Shown in pieces: positions 9,756 to 17,661 of a DNA stretch of 64,000 nt (positions are counted from its first letter, which is position 1; each line of letters starts with the position of its first letter). This stretch comes from Gammaproteobacteria bacterium (GTDB lineage: Bacteria > Pseudomonadota > Gammaproteobacteria > Eutrophobiales > Eutrophobiaceae), in the NCBI GenBank assembly GCA_021773235.1, contig JAJFKL010000032.1, positions 124,001 through 188,000 of the forward strand. The letters run 5' to 3'. The position numbers were made by a program, and so were the translations under genes. The notes under the pieces were generated by a model. It was not told where the DNA came from. It saw only the letters and a list, made by a program, of their open reading frames with translations, and searched no databases.

Positions 9756-9861
9756 AAATGGAAATTGTTTAGGAATAAATAAGTATGAGAACTAGTCTCT
9801 ATCTGCTGAAGTTAAGCTATTGATTAATAAGCATTATAGAGGCATGAAGCGACATATATAG

Positions 9862-10002
9862 CTAAAACTGGATAATCATGTTAGTGCGCACATAAAAGTT
9901 GCTGAAATTTACAAAATAACATATAGAACAATTACTTACCTACTCGATCCAGTGACCTTCGATAGTGGATTGAAAAGCTATAGAATAAATAATCGAGCAT
10001 AA
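9862..10002 (+). pseudogene. Possible second transposase scrap (TFDSGL patch)
   Basis: A 46-codon open stretch ending in TAA at 10000-10002 contains LLDPVTFDSGLKSYRINNRA. It resembles the TFDNGxEFxxHxxI block around the second catalytic aspartate of IS30-type transposases. It lies downstream of the C-terminal remnant, so it would belong to another copy or a rearranged one. The match is short and weak. The remainder of 9473-10029 shows no other gene or RNA that I can support. Confidence 0.3.
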
Positions 10003-10029
10003 TTTAGTTTAAATTCACTATATCTTGTG

Positions 10030-10074
10030 GTTCATTATATGAACACTCTGCTATATACTGTTCAGATTATGAAC
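10030..10074 (+). promoter_or_regulatory. Twin palindromic operator-like sites over the regulator start
   Basis: Two inverted repeats of the form GTTCA-N5-TGAAC occupy 10030-10044 (arms GTTCAT / ATGAAC) and 10060-10074 (arms TGTTCA / TGAACA counting flanking bases). Their centres are exactly 30 bp apart, about three helical turns, so two dimers would sit on one DNA face. The second overlaps the ATG at 10069. A -10-like TATACT at 10054-10059 lies between them. Autoregulation by the winged-helix protein encoded here is the simplest reading. Confidence 0.55.
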
Positions 10075-10668
10075 AGCAAATTAAAAGAAGATACGGCGAC
10101 ACTAGAAATTCTTCAAACAATTGAAAAGCAGGATGATGTTACACAACGACATCTGGCTTTCAAACTCGATGTTGCGCTTGGACTTGCAAATTCATATCTA
10201 AAACGATGCGTCAATAAAGGCTTGATAAAAGTACAACAAGCACCTGCCAATCGCTACCTCTATTATTTAACTCCCAAGGGTTTTACAGAAAAGAGCAGGC
10301 TCACTGCAGAGTATCTGAGTTCATCATTTAATTATTATCGAGGAGCTAGTGATAGCCTCAATCAAATATTCCATGCATGTAAAGAAAACAAACAAACACA
10401 TATATTATTCTGCGGCGTATCTGAGCTTGCGGAGATAGCCTCTATTCGTGCTCAGGAGCATGACATAGAAATAGTTGGAACTTGGGATCCTAATTTCGAC
10501 AAAAAAACATTTCTTCATCTACCTGTCTGGAGTTCGCTATCTAAAACAGACGGGTATGACGCTGGTTTATTGACTTCACTGAACAATACGGTAGAGCTGC
10601 TAAGTCAATTTGAAAGCTGTAATGGACGAGTAAAAATACTGATCCCATCAATACTAGGGGTAAGTTAA
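10069..10668 (+). CDS. Winged-helix transcriptional regulator of the EPS-associated MarR-like type
   Basis: About 199 residues from the ATG at 10069; GTG at 10027 and ATG at 10039 are alternative starts. Residues 1-80 form a winged helix: LEILQTIEKQDDVTQRHLAFKL, then LANSYLKRCVNKGLIKV as recognition helix, then RYLYYLTPKGF as wing. This layout matches regulators found at the head of exopolysaccharide loci. The C-terminal half (about 100-199) looks like a small Rossmann-type alpha/beta domain (ILFCGVSELAEIAS) and may sense a ligand. The 10069 start fits homologue-like N-termini and the operator layout. It precedes the ops-led operon. Confidence 0.72.
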   Translation: MNSKLKEDTATLEILQTIEKQDDVTQRHLAFKLDVALGLANSYLKRCVNKGLIKVQQAPANRYLYYLTPKGFTEKSRLTAEYLSSSFNYYRGASDSLNQIFHACKENKQTHILFCGVSELAEIASIRAQEHDIEIVGTWDPNFDKKTFLHLPVWSSLSKTDGYDAGLLTSLNNTVELLSQFESCNGRVKILIPSILGVS

Positions 10669-10688
10669 GTAGAACACTGGTTTTAGAT

Positions 10689-10703
10689 AGAGATTAAATC
10701 TCT
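10689..10703. promoter_or_regulatory. 15-bp perfect palindrome in the operon leader
   Basis: AGAGATT-A-AATCTCT is a perfect 7-bp inverted repeat with a single central base, 20 bases after the regulator stop and 29 bases before the ops element. It could be an operator or part of the promoter region. It does not share the GTTCA arms of the sites at 10030-10074. With a one-base centre it would not form a good RNA hairpin. Confidence 0.35.
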
Positions 10704-10732
10704 TATTTCGCTGCGACATTTTGACGTGGTAT

Positions 10733-10744
10733 GGCGGTAGCGTG
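10733..10744 (+). promoter_or_regulatory. ops element (RfaH recruitment site, JUMPStart core)
   Basis: GGCGGTAGCGTG is identical to the E. coli 12-base ops element and lies in the non-coding leader, 49 bases upstream of the first gene of the array (10794). In known systems RNA polymerase pauses here and the exposed non-template strand recruits RfaH. The following CCTGAATG resembles the tail of JUMPStart sequences. With rfaH 3.8 kb upstream, this is a strong case for RfaH-dependent transcription of the downstream operon. Confidence 0.88.
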
Positions 10745-10793
10745 CCTGAATGTCTTTAGCTATTTAGAAAGTATATAGGACAAAATTTAATAC

Positions 10794-12566
10794 ATGAACA
10801 AGGTTTCTACACCCAAAAAGCTATGGCATATTCTTTCGACTCAGCAGCGGATGATGTCTTTCACTCTGATTGTACTTATGTTTTTGGGAATGATACTGGA
10901 AACATTAGGTGTTGGCTTAGTTATCCCACTAATAGCTTTCATAACCAAAGATGACTTACATATCAAGTATCCGATTATTCAAGAATGGTATATTTATATG
11001 GGGAATCCTTCGCGAGAAGAGTTGATAATTATAGTAATGATTGCTTTCGCTACTATTTATACTGTCAAGGTTGTTTTTTCAGGTTTCTTTGCATGGTATC
11101 AAGCTAAGTTTATTGCCGATTTGCAAGTCAGTTATTCGCAAAAGTTGTTTACGGGATATCTCCGGCAACCTTATACGTTTCATTTGCAAAATAATTCTGC
11201 TCAATTAATACATAACGTAACAACTGAAGTAGGTATGTTTATTAGTGCAACTCAATCTTCGCTTGCGATCATGACCGAAGTGTCAGTTGCTATCGGCATA
11301 TCGATATTACTATTATCTGTTGAACCCCTAGGTGCATTGTTAATTATAATTACTCTTGGATTAGGTGGTGCGATTATATATAAATCGACTCGGGGAATAA
11401 TCTTAAAATGGGGACAAGGGCGTTTGGAGCACAATGGTTTTCGAATGCAACATTTACAACAAGGCTTTGGTAGTACGAAAGATATTAAATTGCTAGGCCG
11501 TGAAGAGGAATTTATTGATCAATATAATTTTCATAACTATATAGAATCAAAAATAACCCAGAAATGGGCTACGATGAAAGCAATGCCGCGTTTGCTCTTA
11601 GAGCTTCTTGCAGTAATATCATTGGTTTCAGTGGTTTTAACTATGATAATTCAGGGTTCAAAGGCAGATGAAATTCTTCCTATTTTGGGGTTGTTTGCCG
11701 CTGCTGCATTTAGATTAATGCCATCAACCAACAGAGTGCTTTCTGCTTTTCAAAGTGTGCGATTTGCATTACCAGCAATTAATAAGTTGTACGATGAATT
11801 TATGAAAATAGTCGAACATTCGGACAAACGGGATTCTTCTGCTGACGACCTGATCTTTGATGAACATATAAAACTAAATAGTATTAGCTTTAGCTATCCT
11901 AATACTATAACGCCTGTTTTGGAAAATATGCATCTAACTATTAACAAAGGTGCGACTGTAGGTTTTATAGGAAAAACTGGCGCAGGTAAAAGCACATTGG
12001 TTGATACACTCTTGGGCTTATTAACCCCTTCTAATGGTGATATTTTAATTGATGGAATCAATGTTCAAGATAATCTTCGTGGATGGCAAAACCACATAGG
12101 ATATGTGCCGCAATATATTTATATTACTGATGACTCGATACGTAGAAATATTGCATTTGGTTTGTCAAATGAAAAAATTAATGATGACGCTATATGGAAG
12201 TCAATTCGTTCTGCCCAGCTTGAAGATTTCATTAATGAACTACCAGATGGACTCAACACAATATTAGGAGAGCAGGGAGTTCGTCTGTCAGGCGGGCAGC
12301 GACAAAGAATTGGTATCGCACGTTCTCTCTACCACTCACCAGATATTCTTGTGCTGGATGAAGCTACTAGTTCGTTAGATATATCTACCGAGCGAGATGT
12401 GATGGATACAATTAAAGGACTTCATGGGCAAAAAACAATTATTATAGTTGCCCATCGACTATCGACAGTTGAAGGTTGTGACTGGCTATATCGTCTGGAG
12501 AAAGGACGAATTGTTGATGAGGGTACCGTTGAGGATGTGCTTAAAGTAAGTGCAATCAATACTTAA
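10794..12566 (+). CDS. ABC transporter, fused permease and ATPase (PglK/MsbA-like flippase)
   Basis: A 590-residue type IV ABC half-transporter with an N-terminal transmembrane domain (about 1-330) and a C-terminal ATPase. Walker A GKTGAGKST is at 393-401, signature LSGGQ at 498-502, Walker B ILVLDEA at 518-524, and the switch histidine is H554. ELPDGLNTILGEQGVRLSGGQ is typical of this group. PglK-like proteins flip lipid-linked oligosaccharides. No Wzx is present in the window, so this is the best candidate for export of the repeat unit. It is the first gene behind ops. Confidence 0.88.
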   Translation: MNKVSTPKKLWHILSTQQRMMSFTLIVLMFLGMILETLGVGLVIPLIAFITKDDLHIKYPIIQEWYIYMGNPSREELIIIVMIAFATIYTVKVVFSGFFAWYQAKFIADLQVSYSQKLFTGYLRQPYTFHLQNNSAQLIHNVTTEVGMFISATQSSLAIMTEVSVAIGISILLLSVEPLGALLIIITLGLGGAIIYKSTRGIILKWGQGRLEHNGFRMQHLQQGFGSTKDIKLLGREEEFIDQYNFHNYIESKITQKWATMKAMPRLLLELLAVISLVSVVLTMIIQGSKADEILPILGLFAAAAFRLMPSTNRVLSAFQSVRFALPAINKLYDEFMKIVEHSDKRDSSADDLIFDEHIKLNSISFSYPNTITPVLENMHLTINKGATVGFIGKTGAGKSTLVDTLLGLLTPSNGDILIDGINVQDNLRGWQNHIGYVPQYIYITDDSIRRNIAFGLSNEKINDDAIWKSIRSAQLEDFINELPDGLNTILGEQGVRLSGGQRQRIGIARSLYHSPDILVLDEATSSLDISTERDVMDTIKGLHGQKTIIIVAHRLSTVEGCDWLYRLEKGRIVDEGTVEDVLKVSAINT

Positions 12567-12620
12567 TAGTAAAATTTCTACACGATATATATTTAACGTT
12601 TTTTATAGCAAATAAACATT

Positions 12621-13193
12621 ATGCAAACACTTATTAATTCATATACAAAGAGATTAACAAAAGTATTAACAGATAAGGCAATGGAACAAGTGCCTGTGCT
12701 TGGAGAAGCTATACTGAAAGCATGGAAAAATGAACGGACTGTGTATTTCTGTGGCAATGGTGGTAGTGCTGGTAATGCTATACATCTTGCAAATGATTTT
12801 TTATACGGAGCAGGCATCAATAATGAAAAAGGAATAAGAGTTGAGTCATTAAGCGCAAATCCTGCAGTGTTAACTTGTTTAGCAAATGACTTGGGGTACG
12901 AAGATATATATTCAGAGCAACTCAGAGTTAAGGCAAACAAAAATGATGTCTTAATTATTCTTTCTGGCAGCGGCAATTCTCCCAATGTTATAAAAGCTCT
13001 AGAAAAGGGAAACGAGATAGGAATGAAGACATTTGCGATTTTGGGATATAAGGGTGGTGCATGCAAAAATATTGCGCAGCATCCCATTCATTTTGAGATT
13101 GAAGATATGCAGATTTCGGAAGATTTACAACTAATTATTGGCCATATGTGTATGCAATGGCTTTGTAACCAAAATATCTCAGAAGGAAAATAG
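12621..13193 (+). CDS. SIS-domain isomerase, GmhA-like
   Basis: A 190-residue sugar isomerase fold protein, the length of GmhA (sedoheptulose-7-phosphate isomerase). FCGNGGSAGNAIHLANDF is the phosphosugar-binding segment, LSGSGNSPNV the second loop, and EDLQLIIGHM carries the glutamate and histidine positions typical of GmhA. It probably converts a ketose-7-phosphate to an aldose-7-phosphate for a dedicated heptose. The transketolase pair at 16850-18591 could supply such a ketose (inference). Divergence from core GmhA is noticeable, so the exact substrate is open. Confidence 0.8.
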   Translation: MQTLINSYTKRLTKVLTDKAMEQVPVLGEAILKAWKNERTVYFCGNGGSAGNAIHLANDFLYGAGINNEKGIRVESLSANPAVLTCLANDLGYEDIYSEQLRVKANKNDVLIILSGSGNSPNVIKALEKGNEIGMKTFAILGYKGGACKNIAQHPIHFEIEDMQISEDLQLIIGHMCMQWLCNQNISEGK

Positions 13194-13197
13194 TTTA

Positions 13198-14181
13198 ATG
13201 AAATCATTAGTTACCGGGGGCGCAGGATTTATTGGAAGCCACCTTGTCGATAAGCTTCTTGAGCTTGGTCATGAGGTTACCGTTTTAGACAATTTTAGTA
13301 CGGGTCATAGAGGAAATTTAGAGCATGTTAAAGATAAAATTAATCTTGTTGAATGTGACTTGTCGGTTGTAAGTGGCTGGACTAAAGAGTTTAAAAATGT
13401 TGATTGGGTATTTCACCTTGCTGCGCTTGCAGATATTGTTCCTAGTATTCAAAACCCAGATAGTTACTTTCGTTCAAATGTTGATGGGACATTTAACGTT
13501 TTGCAGTCGAGTTATGCGGCAAATGTAAAACGGTTTGTCTATTCCGCATCATCATCTTGTTACGGCATTCCAGAGATTTTTCCAACACCGGAATCTACTG
13601 ATATGTGTCCGCAGTATCCTTATGCATTAACGAAACGGATTGGCGAAGAGCTGGTTTTGCATTGGGCACAAGTATATAAACTTCCAGCATTGTCATTAAG
13701 GTTTTTTAATGTTTATGGGACACGTTCTAGAACTTCGGGCACCTACGGTGCTGTATTCGGTGTTTTTCTTGCACAAAAGCTGGCAGATCAGCCATTAACG
13801 ATAGTTGGGGATGGTAAACAAACACGTGATTTTACTTATGTTACCGATGTTGCTGGTGCCTTAGTCACTGCAGCAGGAAGTGATAAAGCAAACACTGTCT
13901 ACAATGTTGGAAGCGGTAAAACCGTTTCAGTAAATCGTTTAGTCGAACTTCTTAGTACGAACAAAACATTTATTCCCAAACGCCCTGGCGAACCTGATTG
14001 TACTTTTGCTGATATAGAAAAAATAAAAAAAGAGTTGGGTTGGCAACCAGAAGTGTCAATCGAAGAAGGCGTTTCTGAAGTGGTAAAAAACATAGAATAC
14101 TGGCGTGATGCTCCGGTGTGGGTCCCGGAAAGTATTGCGGCAGCAACAGAAGATTGGTTTAAATATTTGAGCGATGACTAA
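13198..14181 (+). CDS. NAD-dependent sugar epimerase/dehydratase (SDR)
   Basis: A 327-residue extended SDR. The start is the ATG at 13198 after AAGGAAAA, although the frame is open from 13138. VTGGAGFIGSH opens the NAD site and YPYALTKRIGEE holds the YxxxK pair. SASSSCYGIPE and RFFNVYGTRS resemble the UDP-glucose/UDP-GlcNAc 4-epimerase (WbpP/Gne) branch. It probably epimerises or dehydrates a nucleotide sugar. It starts 4 bases after the isomerase stop, inside the operon. Confidence 0.85.
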   Translation: MKSLVTGGAGFIGSHLVDKLLELGHEVTVLDNFSTGHRGNLEHVKDKINLVECDLSVVSGWTKEFKNVDWVFHLAALADIVPSIQNPDSYFRSNVDGTFNVLQSSYAANVKRFVYSASSSCYGIPEIFPTPESTDMCPQYPYALTKRIGEELVLHWAQVYKLPALSLRFFNVYGTRSRTSGTYGAVFGVFLAQKLADQPLTIVGDGKQTRDFTYVTDVAGALVTAAGSDKANTVYNVGSGKTVSVNRLVELLSTNKTFIPKRPGEPDCTFADIEKIKKELGWQPEVSIEEGVSEVVKNIEYWRDAPVWVPESIAAATEDWFKYLSDD

Positions 14182-14249
14182 TCGTAATTTAGACAAAAAT
14201 ATATTTAAATCGATATCAGACGAATCAATAATAACGAAATGGAAAAAAG

Positions 14250-15230
14250 ATGAGTAAAATATTTATTACCGGTGGTGCTGGTTATGTAGGTGCAATGCTT
14301 GTTCCTCGACTCTTGAAAGAGGGGCACGAGGTAACGGTTTTCGATTTGATGATTTACGGGGAAGATGTCTTACAATCAGACCCTAAATTAAATGTCATCA
14401 AAGGAGACATAAGAGACAAAACATTGCTTGAACAATCCATCCCTGGACATGATGCGGTGATACACCTTGCGTGTATTTCAAATGACCCTAGTTTTGAATT
14501 AAACCCTGACCTTGGAAAATCGATAAATCTTGACTCTTTTAGACCTCTCGTAGAAATTAGTAAGGCCGTTTCAATACGGCGTTTTATTTATGCATCCTCA
14601 TCTTCAGTATATGGTGTAAAAGATGAAGAAAATGTACATGAAGATATGCTACTAGAACCATTAACAGATTATTCAAAATTTAAAGCAGATTGTGAATCTA
14701 TCTTGGCTGAGTATCAGTCTGATGACTTTACTACGGTTACGATTAGACCGGCTACAGTTTGTGGTTATTCTCCAAGACAGCGGTTAGACGTTGTTGTAAA
14801 TATTCTTACAAACCTGGCTTTTCATAAACGACAAATTACAGTTTTTGGTGGATCTCAACTACGACCCAATATCCATATTGCAGATATGGTCGATGCTTAT
14901 ATTGCATTATTAGCGGCACCGGATGAAAAAGTCGCGGGTGAAGTATTTAATGCTGGCTATGAAAATCAGTCTGTCTTGGAATTAGCAGAAACAGTTAAGA
15001 GTGTTATAGGCGATGATGTTCAGCTAGTTCAATCTGAAACGGATGATAATCGCTCATATCATATCTCTTCAAAAAAGATTGCAGATAAAATTGGTTTTGA
15101 AACAACGCATACTATTCAAGATGCTGTTGAAGACTTGAAGGTTGCTTTCGAAAAAGGTTTGTTACCAAATTCTTTTGATGATGAACGTTATTTTAATATA
15201 AGACGTATGCAAAATTTAGAGCTTTCCTAA
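14250..15230 (+). CDS. NAD-dependent epimerase/dehydratase (SDR)
   Basis: A 326-residue extended SDR with ITGGAGYVGAM at residues 5-15 and YSKFK as the YxxxK pair. [12 protein letters not shown] and RPATVCGYSPRQRLDVVVN are typical of a broad group of sugar-nucleotide epimerases found in EPS and LPS clusters. The conserved CISNDP after HLA is shared with that group. Substrate unknown. It is followed after 4 bases by the HAD/APH fusion. Confidence 0.82.
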   Translation: MSKIFITGGAGYVGAMLVPRLLKEGHEVTVFDLMIYGEDVLQSDPKLNVIKGDIRDKTLLEQSIPGHDAVIHLACISNDPSFELNPDLGKSINLDSFRPLVEISKAVSIRRFIYASSSSVYGVKDEENVHEDMLLEPLTDYSKFKADCESILAEYQSDDFTTVTIRPATVCGYSPRQRLDVVVNILTNLAFHKRQITVFGGSQLRPNIHIADMVDAYIALLAAPDEKVAGEVFNAGYENQSVLELAETVKSVIGDDVQLVQSETDDNRSYHISSKKIADKIGFETTHTIQDAVEDLKVAFEKGLLPNSFDDERYFNIRRMQNLELS

Positions 15231-15234
15231 CCCA

Positions 15235-16875
15235 GTGATAATTGGGATTGATTTTGATAATACAATCGCTTGTTATGATCATGTTTTTTCACATGTTGCT
15301 AGTGAAACAGGACTATTAGAACGAGGTGTATTCTTTACAAAGAGTGAAGTCAAAGAACAAATTCTTCGACAGAATGAAGGTGATTTGTTGTGGCAAAAAC
15401 TTCAGGGGAAGATATATGGTAAATATATGCATCTTGCCTCAATATTTCCCGGGTTTGTTGAGTTTCTACACCTATCAAAAATAAGAGATTGTCGTTTATA
15501 CCTAGTGAGTCATAAGACAGAGTTTGGACATTTTGATGAAGAAAAAATCCCTTTAAGAGACGCTGCACTCAGTTGGTTAGGGGATAATGGATTGATAGAT
15601 GGCACACTCTATTCTTTTAATGAAAATGAAATCTATTTTGAATCTACACGCGAATCAAAGATCAAACGAATACAAGAGATACAATGTGATTATTATATCG
15701 ATGACTTATCAGAAGTTTTAACTGACACATTGTTTCCTGAGAGCACAGAAAAAATACTCTTTAACTCTTTGGCGGAAGATTTACCGAAGTCTATTAAAAG
15801 TATTAAATCATGGCGTCAAATAACACAGTATATTCACAAGGGTTGGGATGAGGCAGAAATTAGCAGTACGATAGATCATTTTTTTACTGGATTAGAAACA
15901 AAACAAGCAAAATTAGTTAATGGTCGGGGTAATAGTCGTATATACCAATTAACTAATATGAACGACGCTTGTTATGCTCTAAAAATTTATCCAGACATTC
16001 ATTTAGATACACGACCGCGACTTGATGTAGAGTACGCTGCAAGTGATTTTTTAACGAAATCTAAACTTCCAGTTGCTTGCCCCATTGCAAAAGATACAAA
16101 ATTAAACTGGGCAATATATGACTGGGTATCTGGTTCACCAATTACAGAGCCAGATAAGTATTTTATTGATGAAGCGGTTCAGTTTGTTAAATTACTCATT
16201 AATAAAAGTCGACATTCAATCACAGGCACTGACTTTTCGCTTGCTTCCGAGGCCTGTTTATGTGGCAAAGATATCGTCGGGCAGATTAAGTCAAGATTAC
16301 TTTTATTTGAAAAGACAGACTCAGTAGAACTTAACCATTATCTCAATAATGAGTTTATACCCAGTGTTGAAAAAATTTCTCAATCTTCATCCATGCAGAC
16401 TGGAGAACTATTTGAATTAGTGCTGGATAAAAGGTTACAAATATTGAGTCCTTCAGACTTTGGCTCTCATAATACTGTTATGAAAGAAACAGGAGAAACA
16501 GTCTTTATTGATTTTGAATACTTTGGCTGGGATGATCCTGTAAAACTAGTTAGTGATTTTTATTGGCATCCAGGAATGAATTTATCATTAGAATTAAAAC
16601 AATATTGGTTAAATAGTATAAAATCTGTTTTTATTAAAGATGAAGCATTCGCAAAAAGACTCAATGCTTATTTACCACTTTATGCATTGAGGTGGTGCCT
16701 GATAGTACTAAATGAATTTTTACCAGATAGATTAGCCAAGCGGCTACATGCTAGTAATCAGAATGAAATTGATAATGACATTCTTTTATCAAATCAACTT
16801 AAAAAATCAAAAAATCTACTACATCAAGTCATAAAGGATCTTCCAAATCATGGACCAACGTTCCAAACATCTTAG
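15235..16875 (+). CDS. HAD-like hydrolase fused to an APH/choline-kinase-like phosphotransferase
   Basis: A 546-residue protein with a GTG start. Residues 1-200 are HAD-like: IGIDFDNTIACYD has the DxD nucleophile pair and YIDDLSEVL the distal acidic site. Residues 215-520 look like an aminoglycoside phosphotransferase/choline-kinase fold: NGRGNSRIY in the nucleotide loop, SPSDFGSHN in place of the usual HGDxxxxN catalytic loop, and FIDFEYFGWDDP for the metal site. The loss of the His in the catalytic loop is notable, though the Asp and Asn remain. It could phosphorylate and dephosphorylate a sugar in the adjacent pathway. Confidence 0.78.
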   Translation: MIIGIDFDNTIACYDHVFSHVASETGLLERGVFFTKSEVKEQILRQNEGDLLWQKLQGKIYGKYMHLASIFPGFVEFLHLSKIRDCRLYLVSHKTEFGHFDEEKIPLRDAALSWLGDNGLIDGTLYSFNENEIYFESTRESKIKRIQEIQCDYYIDDLSEVLTDTLFPESTEKILFNSLAEDLPKSIKSIKSWRQITQYIHKGWDEAEISSTIDHFFTGLETKQAKLVNGRGNSRIYQLTNMNDACYALKIYPDIHLDTRPRLDVEYAASDFLTKSKLPVACPIAKDTKLNWAIYDWVSGSPITEPDKYFIDEAVQFVKLLINKSRHSITGTDFSLASEACLCGKDIVGQIKSRLLLFEKTDSVELNHYLNNEFIPSVEKISQSSSMQTGELFELVLDKRLQILSPSDFGSHNTVMKETGETVFIDFEYFGWDDPVKLVSDFYWHPGMNLSLELKQYWLNSIKSVFIKDEAFAKRLNAYLPLYALRWCLIVLNEFLPDRLAKRLHASNQNEIDNDILLSNQLKKSKNLLHQVIKDLPNHGPTFQTS

Positions 16876-17647
16876 AACATTAATTGTTAAAGCACTCGAA
16901 GGCGGAGGTAGAGGACATCTTGGTTCGTCTATGTCGCTAGTTGAAATAATGAGAGTGCTTTTCGATTCATATTTAAATTATAAGTCCGATGAGCCTCAGT
17001 GGGATAACCGTGATCGGTTAATTTTAAGCAAAGGACATGGCTGTCTTGCTCTTTATGCGATCTTGGCAGATAAGGGCTTCATTGATGAATCAGAACTAGT
17101 TACATTTTGTAAGTCTGACTCACGAATTGGGGGGCACCCAGAACGAAATAAAATACCTGGTGTTGAAGCATCAACAGGTGCTTTGGGACATGGCTTGCCT
17201 ATTGGGGTTGGTGTTGCTCTTGCCGCTAAAATGCGTAAGCAGGATTATCGTGTTGTTGTTGTGGTCGGTGATGGTGAGATTAATGAAGGCTCTGTCTGGG
17301 AGGCAGCAATGTCAGCGGCTAAGCACAAGTTATCTAATTTAACTCTAATGATTGACTACAATAAATTGCAATCATATGGACCCACTAAAGAGGTATTAGA
17401 TCTTGAACCACTAGCAGATAAGTGGCGAAGTTTTGGCTTTGCAGTAGACGAGGTCGATGGCCATGACGTTGATTCCTTAGATGCTTCTACTAAACGCTTG
17501 CCACTTAATAAAGATAAACCAACGGCAATTATTTGCCACACTATAAAAAGCAAAGGCTTTCCTTTTGCTGAAGGTAAAGCAGAGTGGCACCATAAATCTG
17601 GTTTAAAACCAGAAGAAATTAAAGCCATGTATGATTGCCTAATTTAA
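16850..17647 (+). CDS. Transketolase, N-terminal (ThDP-binding) subunit
   Basis: A 265-residue split transketolase subunit. GHLGSSMSLVEI, LILSKGHGCLALYA, GALGHGLPIGVG and GDGEINEGSVWEA (the ThDP pyrophosphate/Mg motif) are all present. With the next gene it would move two-carbon ketol groups between phosphosugars. It overlaps the HAD/APH gene by 26 bases. The setting in a sugar operon suggests it makes a special ketose rather than serving the pentose phosphate pathway. Confidence 0.92.
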   Translation: MDQRSKHLRTLIVKALEGGGRGHLGSSMSLVEIMRVLFDSYLNYKSDEPQWDNRDRLILSKGHGCLALYAILADKGFIDESELVTFCKSDSRIGGHPERNKIPGVEASTGALGHGLPIGVGVALAAKMRKQDYRVVVVVGDGEINEGSVWEAAMSAAKHKLSNLTLMIDYNKLQSYGPTKEVLDLEPLADKWRSFGFAVDEVDGHDVDSLDASTKRLPLNKDKPTAIICHTIKSKGFPFAEGKAEWHHKSGLKPEEIKAMYDCLI

Positions 17648-17661
17648 AAGAGATATTATCA

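Noticed and set aside
12593-13087. Long minus-strand open frame of 164 codons
   Set aside because: It lies antisense to the GmhA-like isomerase, whose motifs are clear; the minus frame has no recognisable domain and no ribosome site.
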